Shown: one piece after another, positions 42,733 to 52,800 of the stretch
How the letters are laid out: every line of letters starts with the position of its first letter
How positions within the stretch are numbered: position 1 is the stretch's first letter
DNA from: Hirschia sp964352025
GTDB lineage: Bacteria > Pseudomonadota > Alphaproteobacteria > Caulobacterales > Hyphomonadaceae
Assembly: GCA_964352025.1 (NCBI GenBank)
Contig: CAYGPZ010000010.1
Location: forward strand, 50,239 to 114,238
Length of the DNA stretch: 64,000 nt
Direction of reading: 5' to 3'
The notes under the pieces: generated by a model
What the model saw: only the letters and a program-made list of their open reading frames with translations
Told to the model about the DNA's origin: nothing
The model's database searches: none
Position numbers and translations under genes: made by a program

Positions 42733-43578
42733 CTAATGTGCGATTGCGAGCGCTGGCCCATCTTCGGCACGTAGCAATGAACGACTTACGCCACCAAAAA
42801 TCATTTCTTCAACGCGCGAATGTCCAAAAGCGCCAGCAACCAATATGCCCGCGCCTTCATCCTTTGTCAGCTTTAACAAACCATCTGCTACGCCACCTGA
42901 AAACTCTCTAATCGTCGTTGGGATGTTTCGAACTTCCAACCACTCCCTCACGATGGCTGTATTCTCAGAACCATGCTTATCTTGAGGGTCTATTTTGTCG
43001 GTGTTTTGCGCAATGATCACCCGGTCCGTACTCTTGATGACGCGCTCATGCAAGACGACTGCGCGTGCTGCCTCAGGGCTTCCATCCCAAGCAATGACTA
43101 TGTTGGCAAGGTTCGGATTTGGATCTGTTCCCGCAATGATGACAGGCTGACGCCGCGACATCAAAATATACTCAAATGCATTTCCATATGGGCCAGCTGA
43201 ACGCCCGCACTCGTGCGGAAATATCAAAGCGGCTGATAATATCGCAGCGGCTCCAAATTCTTGTTCGGGTAATCCTTCTAAATGCCGAATAGAGACCATA
43301 TCTAAGTCTATCTTCTCTTCGGCACATATCGTGTTGAAATTGCACTCTAAAGTCTCGCGGGATTTGCCCTGTGCGTCTTGAACACTTCTTACGACCTGCA
43401 CGCTGTTAGGCAAATAAAGCCCAGCCCCCGCCCCAGCTAGCAAAAGCGAATCTGTTGGATCGGGCATCGCAGAAATACCCTTCAATTTGGTTTTTAGTCT
43501 TTCCGCCAGTCGACAAGCTAGAATAGTCGCTTGTGACATTGAATCTGCGCCATCTACTAAAGTCAGAAAAACACTCAT
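42733..43578 (-). CDS. Universal stress protein, tandem Usp domains
   Basis: 281 residues from the ATG at 43576-43578, with GGAGAGGG upstream. Two Usp folds are present: the first is diverged, and the second has IVIAWDGSPEAARAV and the ATP-binding signature GAFGHSRVEEMIFGGVSRSLL (G-2x-G-9x-G). Cytoplasmic, probably ATP-binding and stress-induced. Alone in its transcription unit. Confidence 0.87.
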   Translation of the reverse strand: MSVFLTLVDGADSMSQATILACRLAERLKTKLKGISAMPDPTDSLLLAGAGAGLYLPNSVQVVRSVQDAQGKSRETLECNFNTICAEEKIDLDMVSIRHLEGLPEQEFGAAAILSAALIFPHECGRSAGPYGNAFEYILMSRRQPVIIAGTDPNPNLANIVIAWDGSPEAARAVVLHERVIKSTDRVIIAQNTDKIDPQDKHGSENTAIVREWLEVRNIPTTIREFSGGVADGLLKLTKDEGAGILVAGAFGHSRVEEMIFGGVSRSLLRAEDGPALAIAH

Positions 43579-43705
43579 ATCACCCTCTCCTAAACGAGAA
43601 TTCAGTACGAATTGCATTAACCACTTTTATTATATGGATTAGACCACAAATCGCGACCTATGGATAGAGCAATCGGGAAGGACATAACCGTGCGACCAAA
43701 AATAA

Positions 43706-43730
43706 AGCCGAACAGACTGGCTGCTCGGCT
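43706..43730 (-). terminator. Terminator of the beta-oxidation operon
   Basis: On the minus strand, AGCCGA (43725-43730 read in reverse) and TCGGCT form the stem with three further pairs inside, followed by TTTATTTTT. It lies about 40 bp past the fadJ stop codon. Confidence 0.8.
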
Positions 43731-43769
43731 CTATTCATCTGAATATTATATAGGTATTTACCCGATCAA

Positions 43770-45977
43770 TTAATGGCCTGCTGGCGGGAAGCGCTGATAG
43801 AATGTCTGCCCTTTTTCAGCCATCTCACGCAGCATATCACCGGGACGGAAACGCTCACCATATGCATCTGCCAAACGATCAGCTTCAGCCACAAATGCTG
43901 CAACACCCCATTTCAAATCGATGTATGACACGGCTCCACCTGAGTATGGAGCAAAGCCCCAAGCTAGGATTGAACCCACATCACCATCGCGAGCATCCGT
44001 GATAACGCCCTCTTCAAAACAACGTGCAACCTCAATGCTTTGACGAACAAGTAGACGCTTGATCAGCTCATCACGTTCCGCAGGTGAAACTTCAGTTGTT
44101 TTAACCTCGATACGTTCAGATAGGCCTTTCCAAATTTCGGAAGGCTTACCTTTTTCGTTGTAATCGTAATAACCTTTTCCAGCTTTACGACCCACACGGC
44201 CTTTTTCTTCGACAATCCATGCAGTTAGAGCACCCAATGGATCGGCTTCATATTCAATACCTTCAGCCGCAGCCATCTGACGACCAATCTTAAGACCTGT
44301 ATCAAGACCAACACTATCTGACACCTCTAGTGGCCCCATAGGCATGCCTGACTGGCGGCCAATGTTCTCGATGATTGCAGGCGCAATACCTTCACAGAGC
44401 ATTGTAATGCCTTCGTGAGTATATGTACTGAAACAGCGTGAAGTGTAGAAACCACGGAAGTCATTTACGGCAACAGGCGTCTTCTTGATCTTCAGCACGT
44501 AATCAATTGATTTTGCCAAAGTCTCTTTAGATGTTTTGTCACCCATGATGATTTCAACAAGCCCCATTTTCTCAACTGGTGAGAAGAAGTGGATACCAAT
44601 GAAATTGTCAGGACGGTCAGATGCTTCAGCAAGGCCAGTAATTGGCAATGTCGATGTGTTTGATCCCATCACCGCAGTATCAGCTATCTGAGCTTCACAT
44701 TTCTTAGTGATTTCAGCTTTCAGCTCAGGGTTCTCAAACACAGCTTCGATGATTAGGTCTGAACCTTTAAGCTGATCATAGTCAGTCGTCGGCGTAATCA
44801 ACGCAAGAAGAGCGTCAGCTTTTTCCTGGGTCATCCTACCGCGCTTTACTGCCTTATCGACAATACGCTTAGAGTAATCTTTACCGCGATCAGCAGACTC
44901 TTGCGCCACATCTATCAGAACAGTCGGGATACCCGCAGCGGCCTGAACATAAGCAATACCTGCCCCCATAAGGCCCGCACCGACCACACCAACTTTGTTG
45001 ATCTCGTACTTTGGAACACCTTCTGGACGTGACGCACCTTTAGAAAGGTCTTGGAGCGATTGGAACAATGTCCGAACCATACCCTGTGCTTCAGGTGTCG
45101 CTACTGTTTTAGCGAAATAACGGCTTTCAACTTTGATCGCCAGATCGATTGGCAATTGAAGACCTTCATACACACAAGACAGGATGTTTTTCTGTGCCGG
45201 ATAGTTTGCGTATGTCTCTTTAACGATCATGGCATTACCCATCATCATCATTTGCGTCGCACCCGGGTGTCTGTTTGGAATACCGCCTGGCACTTTAAAC
45301 TTAGGATCATCCCAAGGTGCTTTTGCGTTCGGATTAGCTAACACCCACTCAGATGCTTTCTCAACAAGCTCTGCGGTTGGTGCAGATGCGTGGCAAACGC
45401 CCATACCAACAGCTTCTTGGGCTTTCATGCCCTTACCTTGAAGAAGGTATGGTGCAGCAGCCTGAATTCCCATCAATCGAGGTAAGCGCTGTGTTCCACC
45501 ACCACCAGGTAGAAGACCAATTTTTCCTTCAGGCAGAGAAATACGCAGCTTAGGCTGGTCATCAGCGATGATGCGGTAGTGACACGCAAGCGCCAGCTCT
45601 AGCCCACCACCCATAGCAAGACCATTAAGCGCAATGGCAACAGGCTTGCCACATGTTTCCATTTCACGGAAAATCTTGTTTATGCCGAAAGCCAAGTTGA
45701 ACACTTCAGCTTTTTCTTCGGGTGAGACCGCTTTATTGGCAAGCTTTAAAAGGCTTCCCATTTCACCAAGATCAGCACCGGCACAAAAGCCGCTCTTTTT
45801 TCCTGATGTAAAAACAAGGCCTTTAATGGCTTCGTTTTCAGTGACTTCTTTTACAATTGCGGCAATGTCTTCAGTTGCTGCTTTTGTAAGTGTGTTCATT
45901 GAACGCTCAGGTGCATCGAATTTTGCTATCGCAACGCCGTTATCACCAACTTCAAAGGAGAATTGTGTAATGTTCAT
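43770..45977 (-). CDS. fadJ: Fatty-acid oxidation multifunctional enzyme (enoyl-CoA hydratase/3-hydroxyacyl-CoA dehydrogenase)
   Basis: 735 residues, GGGAG before the ATG. The N-terminal crotonase domain has GFCAGADLGEMG, ALNGLAMGGGLELALACHYRI and LPEGKIGLLPGGGGTQRLPR with both catalytic Glu positions. From about residue 325 there is a 3-hydroxyacyl-CoA dehydrogenase (VGVVGAGLMGAGIAYVQAAAG, SNTSTLPITGLAEASDRP, FIGIHFFSPVEKM) and a C-terminal HADH-C domain. The length and order fit FadJ/FadB alpha subunits. It acts with the thiolase gene 14 bp upstream. Confidence 0.92.
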   Translation of the reverse strand: MNITQFSFEVGDNGVAIAKFDAPERSMNTLTKAATEDIAAIVKEVTENEAIKGLVFTSGKKSGFCAGADLGEMGSLLKLANKAVSPEEKAEVFNLAFGINKIFREMETCGKPVAIALNGLAMGGGLELALACHYRIIADDQPKLRISLPEGKIGLLPGGGGTQRLPRLMGIQAAAPYLLQGKGMKAQEAVGMGVCHASAPTAELVEKASEWVLANPNAKAPWDDPKFKVPGGIPNRHPGATQMMMMGNAMIVKETYANYPAQKNILSCVYEGLQLPIDLAIKVESRYFAKTVATPEAQGMVRTLFQSLQDLSKGASRPEGVPKYEINKVGVVGAGLMGAGIAYVQAAAGIPTVLIDVAQESADRGKDYSKRIVDKAVKRGRMTQEKADALLALITPTTDYDQLKGSDLIIEAVFENPELKAEITKKCEAQIADTAVMGSNTSTLPITGLAEASDRPDNFIGIHFFSPVEKMGLVEIIMGDKTSKETLAKSIDYVLKIKKTPVAVNDFRGFYTSRCFSTYTHEGITMLCEGIAPAIIENIGRQSGMPMGPLEVSDSVGLDTGLKIGRQMAAAEGIEYEADPLGALTAWIVEEKGRVGRKAGKGYYDYNEKGKPSEIWKGLSERIEVKTTEVSPAERDELIKRLLVRQSIEVARCFEEGVITDARDGDVGSILAWGFAPYSGGAVSYIDLKWGVAAFVAEADRLADAYGERFRPGDMLREMAEKGQTFYQRFPPAGH

Positions 45978-45991
45978 AGCTGTAATCTCCC

Positions 45992-47197
45992 TTAAACGCG
46001 CTCAATAACAGTTGCAGTACCCATTCCGGCACCGATACATAATGTGACAAGCGCAGTTTCTTTGTCAGAGCGCTCCAACTCATCAACCATCGTGCCGAGT
46101 ATCATCGCACCAGTCGCACCAAGTGGGTGACCCATCGCGATCGCACCACCATTCACATTCATTTTTTCATGTGGAATATCAAAGTGCTGCATCATTCGAA
46201 GGACAACAGCGGCAAAAGCCTCGTTTAGCTCAATGAGGTCGATGTCCTTAATGTCCATCTTCATTTTGCCAAGCAATTTTTCGGTCACATCAACCGGCCC
46301 AGTCAACATAATCGTTGGCTCAGAACCAATTGAACAAAAGCCCTTCATCCGCGCACGAGGTTTCAGCCCCATCGCTTCGCCCATTTCTTTGGAACCGATC
46401 AATACCGCAGCAGAACCATCCACAATACCAGAAGAGTTTCCAGCATGGTGAACGTGGTTCATTTTTTCGATTTCTGGGTAACGTTGCAATGCAACGGCAT
46501 CAAAGCCCATTTCACCCATCATAGTGAAACTTGCGTTTAGGCTTGCAAGAGATTGCATATCCGTACCCGGACGCATGTGCTCATCATGGTCGAGCAAAAT
46601 GCCGCCCATCTGATCTTTCACTGGAATAATGGACTTTTTAAAACGCCCTTCTTCCCATGATTTCGCAGCACGTTTCTGACTTTCAACAGCGTAGGCATCA
46701 CAATCATCACGAGAGAAGCCGTGCTTCGTCGCGATAATATCGGCCGACACACCCTGAGGCACAAAGCGTGTTCCAATAGCGGGGATCGGATCAGTTGCCC
46801 ATGCACTTCCGTTTGATCCCATTGGCACACGAGACATCGCCTCGACACCGCCACCAATGACCATATCCGCTTCACCGGACATAACTTTAGCCGCCGCCAT
46901 GTTACAGGATTCTAGACCCGACGCACAAAAACGATCTATTTGCACACCAGCTACTTTTTCATCATATCCCGCATTCATAACTGCGATACGGGCAATATCT
47001 GAGCCTTGCTCGCCAATTGGTGCAACACAGCCGAAAATCGCATCATCAATTTTTGATGTATCCAAATCATTGCGATCACGTAGCGCTTCTAGCACTTGTG
47101 TCGCCAATGAAAGAGATGTCGTTTCGTGCAGTGACCCGCTCGCCTTACCTTTTCCGCGCGGAGTTCTTACCGCATCAAAGATGTATGCATCAGGCAT
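45992..47197 (-). CDS. fadI: Acetyl-CoA C-acyltransferase (thiolase)
   Basis: 401 residues with GGGAG upstream. Catalytic motifs DRFCASGLESCNMAAAKV (nucleophile Cys), NVNGGAIAMGHPLGATGA (His) and LCIGAGMGTATVIE (C-terminal Cys). It cleaves 3-ketoacyl-CoA with CoA in the last step of beta-oxidation, paired with FadJ. Sits between fadE-type and fadJ genes. The name fadI or fadA depends on the partner subunit and cannot be settled here. Confidence 0.9.
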   Translation of the reverse strand: MPDAYIFDAVRTPRGKGKASGSLHETTSLSLATQVLEALRDRNDLDTSKIDDAIFGCVAPIGEQGSDIARIAVMNAGYDEKVAGVQIDRFCASGLESCNMAAAKVMSGEADMVIGGGVEAMSRVPMGSNGSAWATDPIPAIGTRFVPQGVSADIIATKHGFSRDDCDAYAVESQKRAAKSWEEGRFKKSIIPVKDQMGGILLDHDEHMRPGTDMQSLASLNASFTMMGEMGFDAVALQRYPEIEKMNHVHHAGNSSGIVDGSAAVLIGSKEMGEAMGLKPRARMKGFCSIGSEPTIMLTGPVDVTEKLLGKMKMDIKDIDLIELNEAFAAVVLRMMQHFDIPHEKMNVNGGAIAMGHPLGATGAMILGTMVDELERSDKETALVTLCIGAGMGTATVIERV

Positions 47198-47214
47198 TAT
47201 ATTTTCTCCCGTAT

Positions 47215-47233
47215 GCGGCGGTTTCCCCGCCGC
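47215..47233 (-). promoter_or_regulatory. GC-rich intercistronic hairpin before the thiolase
   Basis: A perfect 7-bp stem, GCGGCGG/CCGCCGC with a 5-base loop, lies about 20 bp before the thiolase start and just upstream of its GGGAG. No T-run follows, so it is more likely an RNA-processing or translational element than a terminator. Confidence 0.5.
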
Positions 47234-47278
47234 TAATTAGAAGCCTAAAATCAATAGACAATAATTTAAATGAGCTGA

Positions 47279-49063
47279 TTAAAACTGCGTTTCATCCAAA
47301 AGGAATAGCGGCTCAGCTCCAGTTTTTACTTTTGCCAGATGCGCCGTAGCGTTAGGCAAGACCCGTTTCACAAAATATTCTCCAGTTGCGAGTTTTTCTT
47401 TGTAGAAATCATCGCCTGAATCTTTCTTTTCCAATGCGGCTTTCGCCATGCGCGCCCACATATAGGCAAATGTGGTATATCCAAATAAGTGCAGGTAATC
47501 ATGGGACGCAGCTGCTGCATTGTCCGGGTTTGTCATCCCGTTTTGCATCAACCACATAGTCGCTTCTTGAAGCTGAGCCTTTGTATCTTTAAGGCCATCA
47601 ACATAGAGTTTTAGCTCTTCATTGCCTTCATTCTCAGTGATAAAACTATCTAACTCTGAATTAAAGGCCATTATGGCGCGACCACCTTTTGAAGGCAGTT
47701 TACGGCCAACAAGGTCTAGTGCCTGAACACCATTCGTGCCTTCATAAATGAGGGCAATCCGACAATCGCGTACGAATTGTTCCATGCCCCATTCTTTGGT
47801 GAACCCAGATCCACCATGGATTTGCATGGCGTCGATACACCCTTGCAGGCCACGATCTGTCAGGAATGCTTTCACAATTGGCGTCAACAAACCCATATAG
47901 TCGCCTGCTTTTTCAACAGTCGCCTCATCCTCTGCGCGATGCTCAAGGTCGTTTTGCAACATCGTCCAATATGCAAATGCACGTGCACCTTCGTTAAATG
48001 CTTTTTGGTCCATCAACATGCGTCGCACATCTGGATGTACAATAACGGGATCAGCTGGTTTTTCTGGTGCTTTAGGGCCTGAAACCGAACGGCTCTGCAA
48101 ACGATCTTTCGCAAAATCAACAGCGTTTTGATAAGATATTTCAGACTGAGCAAGACCTTGAAGTCCAACACCAAGGCGGGCTGCATTCATCATGACGAAC
48201 ATGGTGCGCATACCTTTGTTTGGCTCCCCAACAAGATATCCTGTTGCGCCATCATAATTCATCACACAGGTGGCGTTCCCGTGAATACCCATCTTCTCTT
48301 CTAGACCACCACAACCACACGCATTCTTTTCACCTGGGTTGCCGTCTTCATCTAGAATGAATTTTGGAACGATGAATAGAGACACACCTTTAATGCCTTC
48401 TGGTGCGCCTTCAATCTTTGCCAAGACAAGGTGAATAATGTTGTCGGTGAAGTCATTCTCCCCACCAGAAATCCAGATTTTCTGACCCGAAATCTTATAT
48501 GTACCATCAGCCTGAGGCGCAGCTTTGGTTTTCATCATACCAAGATCAGTACCACAATGAGGCTCGGTCAGGTTCATTGTCCCCGCCCATTCACCCGATA
48601 CCATTTTAGGTAGGTATAATTCTTTCTGCTCTTGAGAGCCGCCTTCTTCAATTGCTGCTGCAGCTCCGTGGGTCAAACCCGGGTACATGGCAAATGCCAT
48701 GTTTGACGATGAGAGCATTTCATTGACTGCAACACCCAAGACGTGTGGCAAACCCTGCCCGCCAAATTCTGGATTTGCATCAAGCGATGTCCAACCACCT
48801 TCGGTTAGCGCCTTATAAGCTTCAGGAAAGCCATCAGGTGTCTTTACGCTACCATCAGAATTGCGAATAACACCCTGCGTGTCACCAACAACATTTAGAG
48901 GGTGCAAAACCTCTTTTGTGAATTTTGCTCCCTCTGTCAAAATCGCATCTACGAGGTCTTCAGATAGCTCTGAGAAACCAGATAAATTGTTATAAGAATG
49001 GATATCCAAGACTTCATTGAGGATAAAGCGCATGTCGCGCACAGGAGCATCATAACGAGGCAT
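47279..49063 (-). CDS. Acyl-CoA dehydrogenase (long, 594-residue type)
   Basis: 594 residues from the ATG at 49061-49063; the longer frame has no better site. The opening MPRYDAPVRDMRFILNEV is typical of the large bacterial ACADs with a C-terminal extension. Motifs: TMNLTEPHCGTDLGMMKTKA, ISGQKIWISGGENDF, GLEEKMGIHGNATCVMNYD, QIHGGSGFTKEWGMEQFVRDCRI, ALIYEGTNGVQALDLVGRKL. It desaturates acyl-CoA at alpha-beta with FAD, first step of the pathway. First structural gene after the MerR regulator. Confidence 0.92.
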   Translation of the reverse strand: MPRYDAPVRDMRFILNEVLDIHSYNNLSGFSELSEDLVDAILTEGAKFTKEVLHPLNVVGDTQGVIRNSDGSVKTPDGFPEAYKALTEGGWTSLDANPEFGGQGLPHVLGVAVNEMLSSSNMAFAMYPGLTHGAAAAIEEGGSQEQKELYLPKMVSGEWAGTMNLTEPHCGTDLGMMKTKAAPQADGTYKISGQKIWISGGENDFTDNIIHLVLAKIEGAPEGIKGVSLFIVPKFILDEDGNPGEKNACGCGGLEEKMGIHGNATCVMNYDGATGYLVGEPNKGMRTMFVMMNAARLGVGLQGLAQSEISYQNAVDFAKDRLQSRSVSGPKAPEKPADPVIVHPDVRRMLMDQKAFNEGARAFAYWTMLQNDLEHRAEDEATVEKAGDYMGLLTPIVKAFLTDRGLQGCIDAMQIHGGSGFTKEWGMEQFVRDCRIALIYEGTNGVQALDLVGRKLPSKGGRAIMAFNSELDSFITENEGNEELKLYVDGLKDTKAQLQEATMWLMQNGMTNPDNAAAASHDYLHLFGYTTFAYMWARMAKAALEKKDSGDDFYKEKLATGEYFVKRVLPNATAHLAKVKTGAEPLFLLDETQF

Positions 49064-49119
49064 ATTTATTCCAACTTCTATTAAATTCTTTTTATTCAAT
49101 AATTTATGCGAGACTAAAG

Positions 49120-49542
49120 CTATTCAGCAGCGTGCTTCAGCTTAATCGTTTCTTTAATCGAACTCTTGTCCGCGTCAGGCTTGGCCAAATGCGTTTCAAG
49201 TACATTTATGTTTTCTTGAATTTGAGCCAACGCACCATCAATGTCTTCACGTTGCTTTTCTAATTTGGCAACTTGGCCTCTAAAACGCGTCAACATTTTT
49301 TCCTGTTGGGCGCGCTCGCCTTCAACATGATAGGTATCGATCAACTCTCGAATTTCCGCCAAAGAGAGCCCTATATTTTTGCCCTGCAATATAAGCTGAA
49401 GACGTCCACGATCCCGATAAGAATAGACCCTATTCATGCCATTCCTTGCTGGATGCAACAGGTCTTTATCTTCGTAAAAACGCAACGCGCGCGGCGTAAC
49501 GTCAAACTCTTTTGCTAATTCACCAATACTGTAAGAACGCAT
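49120..49542 (-). CDS. MerR-family regulator of the beta-oxidation operon (LiuR-type)
   Basis: 140 residues from the ATG at 49540-49542, preceded by GGGAGAAAAC. MerR winged helix SIGELAKEFDVTPRALRFYEDKDLLHPARNGMNRVYSYRDRGRL, then a coiled-coil dimer helix (KMLTRFRGQVAKLEKQREDI). No Cys metal-binding motif, so the ligand is not a metal ion in the CueR style. It heads the fad operon on the same strand, and LiuR-like sequences lie upstream. LiuR-type proteins repress acyl-CoA catabolic operons in many proteobacteria. Confidence 0.85.
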   Translation of the reverse strand: MRSYSIGELAKEFDVTPRALRFYEDKDLLHPARNGMNRVYSYRDRGRLQLILQGKNIGLSLAEIRELIDTYHVEGERAQQEKMLTRFRGQVAKLEKQREDIDGALAQIQENINVLETHLAKPDADKSSIKETIKLKHAAE

Positions 49543-49602
49543 GTTTTCTCCCGTATCTGCCAATTATCGATGGCTTATTTATCCAACGAGAAGTACCTCA
49601 CC

Positions 49603-49644
49603 CTTACGCAAACGTCAACCTTATTATTATGCTTAACGTAAAGT
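49603..49644 (-). promoter_or_regulatory. Two LiuR-like operator candidates upstream of merR
   Basis: CTTACGCAAACGTCAAC (49603-49619) and GCTTAACGTAAAGT (49631-49644) both resemble halves of the LiuR palindrome TTTACGTnnACGTAAA. They sit about 60-100 bp before the merR start, in its promoter region. The assignment is by similarity to a remembered consensus and is tentative. Confidence 0.4.
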
Positions 49645-49709
49645 ATATATTCATTTTTGGCGATAAAGTCAGAAAAACTATGAAATTTTTGCCTAGTTAA
49701 ACACATCTA

Positions 49710-49724
49710 TTAACCACCCCTTAA
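49710..49724 (+). promoter_or_regulatory. CtrA-binding site candidate upstream of podJ
   Basis: TTAA-CCACCCC-TTAA is an exact match to the alphaproteobacterial CtrA consensus TTAA-N7-TTAA, about 85 bp before the podJ ATG. A TATAAT box (49753-49758) lies further downstream. CtrA is the master cell-cycle regulator of Caulobacterales. Confidence 0.6.
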
Positions 49725-49807
49725 GCAACTCAGAGGCATTGAATAGATTGGGTATAATTTACGCGAGTTGATTAACTTTGCGTTAGTAAAGAAGACTGGA
49801 GCCAAGG

Positions 49808-52800
49808 ATGGGGCATGCACCTTGGAGCGTTAAAGGAATTGATCCTAAAGCTCGCGCAAAAGCTCGTGAGCACGCTCAACGAGATGGCATAACTCTAGGA
49901 AGCTATTTAAACCGCCTTCTCCTCGAAGACAGCGGAACGAATAGTGATGACAATAATAATAGCCGTCCTCAGTCTCCTTTAAAACCAATTTTACGTGGCG
50001 AAGCAGGTGCTGAACGCATCAATGAAGTTGCCGAAACACTAGAAGAAATTTCTCGCCGCATGCACGCTGGCGAAAACCGTTCGACCCAATCTCTGGCGGG
50101 TGTCGATCAATCCATGTTGACGCTATTAAACCGTCTTGAAGCATCAGAGCGCCAACAGGCTGGCCTTGCTTCTCGTTTTGACGGTGCTCTCAACGATATG
50201 CGCGCAACGCACGCTTCACTGGAAGAGCGTTTGGATTCATCGACACGCAAAGATAATTCTGGACGTATGCTAGAAGCGATGCGAGCGCTTGAAGGCGCTT
50301 TGAGCAAACTCGCCAAGCAAGTACATGAGACACAGGATCAAGTCGCTAACGATCAAAAATCACTACGAAGCGACGTCCAACGCGACGTTACGAACCTATC
50401 CAAAGAAGTCGACAGCGTGTCGCGACGTGCTGATGACAGCGCCCGCAAGTTTGACGATACAGCGAGCCGCGTTGATCGCATAGAACGCAACTCTGAAGAT
50501 CGCTTCAGAGATGTATTGAGCCGGACTGAAAATGCGCTGGATGTTGCGCGTGCTCAATCTCGCAAATCAGAAGAACGCTTTAACTCTCTACAGGATCGCT
50601 TAGACAATTCAGACAGAAACATCGCGTCTGCATCTAAAGCGTCTCAAAAAGCGGTCAACGATCTTCAAGACAACCTAAAGTCCTTTGCTGCTCATACAGA
50701 CAACAAGCTGGATGATGCGTTAGCGACGTCAGATGCAGCACTCTCAATTGCTAGAGAAGCAAATGAAGCTATTCCAGCGCAAATCGCCAAAAGCAATAAA
50801 GAGCTTTCGGACAAATTATTCGGTAATATAACTGATGTTGCTGGCCGTTTAGAAACAACACAGAAGAACGTCACATCTATATTTGCAAAAGTATCCGATG
50901 TTGATACGCGCGTAAACAAATTTGAAGGCAAAAACAAATCTGCTGATGATGCGCTTGCTAATCTTCAATCTGCGATGGACCGTATTAACGAACGTTTTTC
51001 TGAGTCCGAAGAAAACAAGACAAACGCCATCAATAATCTTGAAAAATCATTCAGTTCGCTCGATGAGCGTTTGGACGAAATTCAAGAAAAAGTTGGTGAC
51101 TCCACGGACATTCGCAGTGAGTTTGACGAGAAACTTGCGACTATCGCAGACAATTTTTCCAAGACGCTTGAAGAGACACGTGTCGCATCAGTAGAGCAAT
51201 TGGAAAAAGTCGGTGCAGCCAATCAATCAGGTGCCGTAGAAACACTTCAACAGCAAATGGAAGCTGTGCAGTCTGATATTGCTGCCTCGGAAGAACGCCA
51301 ATTGCAGGCAGTTGAACTGATTACGGGTCAATTTGAACGCCTATCCGATGCACTTGATGACCGTATTCGTAGTGTTGAAGGACGCACAGCATCTGAAACA
51401 TCAATTGCTGAATTGCGTTCTGAATTAGAACGGACGACTGAAGAAATTAATTCGCGTCTTGGCAATATCGAAAAAGACGGACCTTCAAAGCTATCTCCAC
51501 TCATCGAGCAAGTCTCCAAAATGGCCGCTCACATGGAAGAGCGCCTGGATGAGACGAACAGCAAAATCGACAACAATGAGCGTCGCAGCGCTGAAGCAAT
51601 AGAGCAAGTTGGTGAACATGTAGCCCGCGCAACCGAGCGTCTGCAGGCCAAAAATGAAGAGTCATTTGAAACTATTTACGAGAAAATCGAAGAAGTTTCT
51701 AACTCGAACCAATCTCATATTTCTTCGACAATGGACGACATTGAGCGCCGCTTAAAAGAAGCACAAGAACAGGCAGAACGTATTGTTTCACCTGTTCAAA
51801 ACACGGTCTCTTCCCTGGCGCAGCGTGTTGAAGAATTATCAGAAAATTCAAACCTCGGACCGATTGAAGCGGTTGATTTCTCTACAGATATCGCTCCGCC
51901 ACCTCTTCCAGATGAAGCAGAACCGCAAACTGATCTAGACATTGAAGCGCTCACAAATTCGATCTCCGACAGCGATACAGAAGAATTTGACGGAATATCA
52001 GCCGTTGAAGACGATGACTTGAACGACCGCGACGAAATTACGAATTCTAATCTCGACATTCCGCCAATGCCGAAGTCAGAGACAGTTACAAACATTGATA
52101 CAATCAATGATGCGGATATCGCTAATATTGCGCACAATGCTCGTCGCGAATTCGCAGCTGAATTAAAAGAACAACGTGCCCAGCTTGAAGCGGAAGCGGA
52201 AATGTTCCGTCAAAATGACGAAGCTGTCTCTCAATTTGGTCAACGCGATTCAGATGATCTTTTCGATGAAGATGATGAAACCGATGCTTTTACCTCCTCT
52301 CTAGAGTTAGAGTATGAAGTAGAAATGCCGGCCGACGAAACCGCCCCTCATCTGCGTTCAGATGAAGGTATAGATGACGACCCATATGCACGCGCCAGCA
52401 AAAACAGCTCGGAATTTTTGCAATCAGCTCGTGCTGCAGCAAAAGAACGTGGTTCATCAAACCGCGCAGTGCTAAGTGGTAGCGAAGAACGTAAAAGCAG
52501 CAAATTGCCTATAGTAGCTGCCGGTGTACTTGCTGCTGCTGTCGTCGGTGGTGCGGGCATGATGGCAATGCGTGGCAAGCAAGCCAATGCAGATGATTCT
52601 TTCACGACGACACCTCCAAGGTTTACACCCGATGCGGGCCAAAAGGCTTCGTTGTCGGAAGATGACGACACGCTCTTTGATGCAGAAGAAGAAGCGCTCG
52701 AAGCAAGCGCCGCCTTTGAAAGAGAAAAAGAAATGGCATTTACTGATAATGAGGTTGATGAAGAACTTTTATTTCCTGAAGATGCAAAAATCCTGACATC

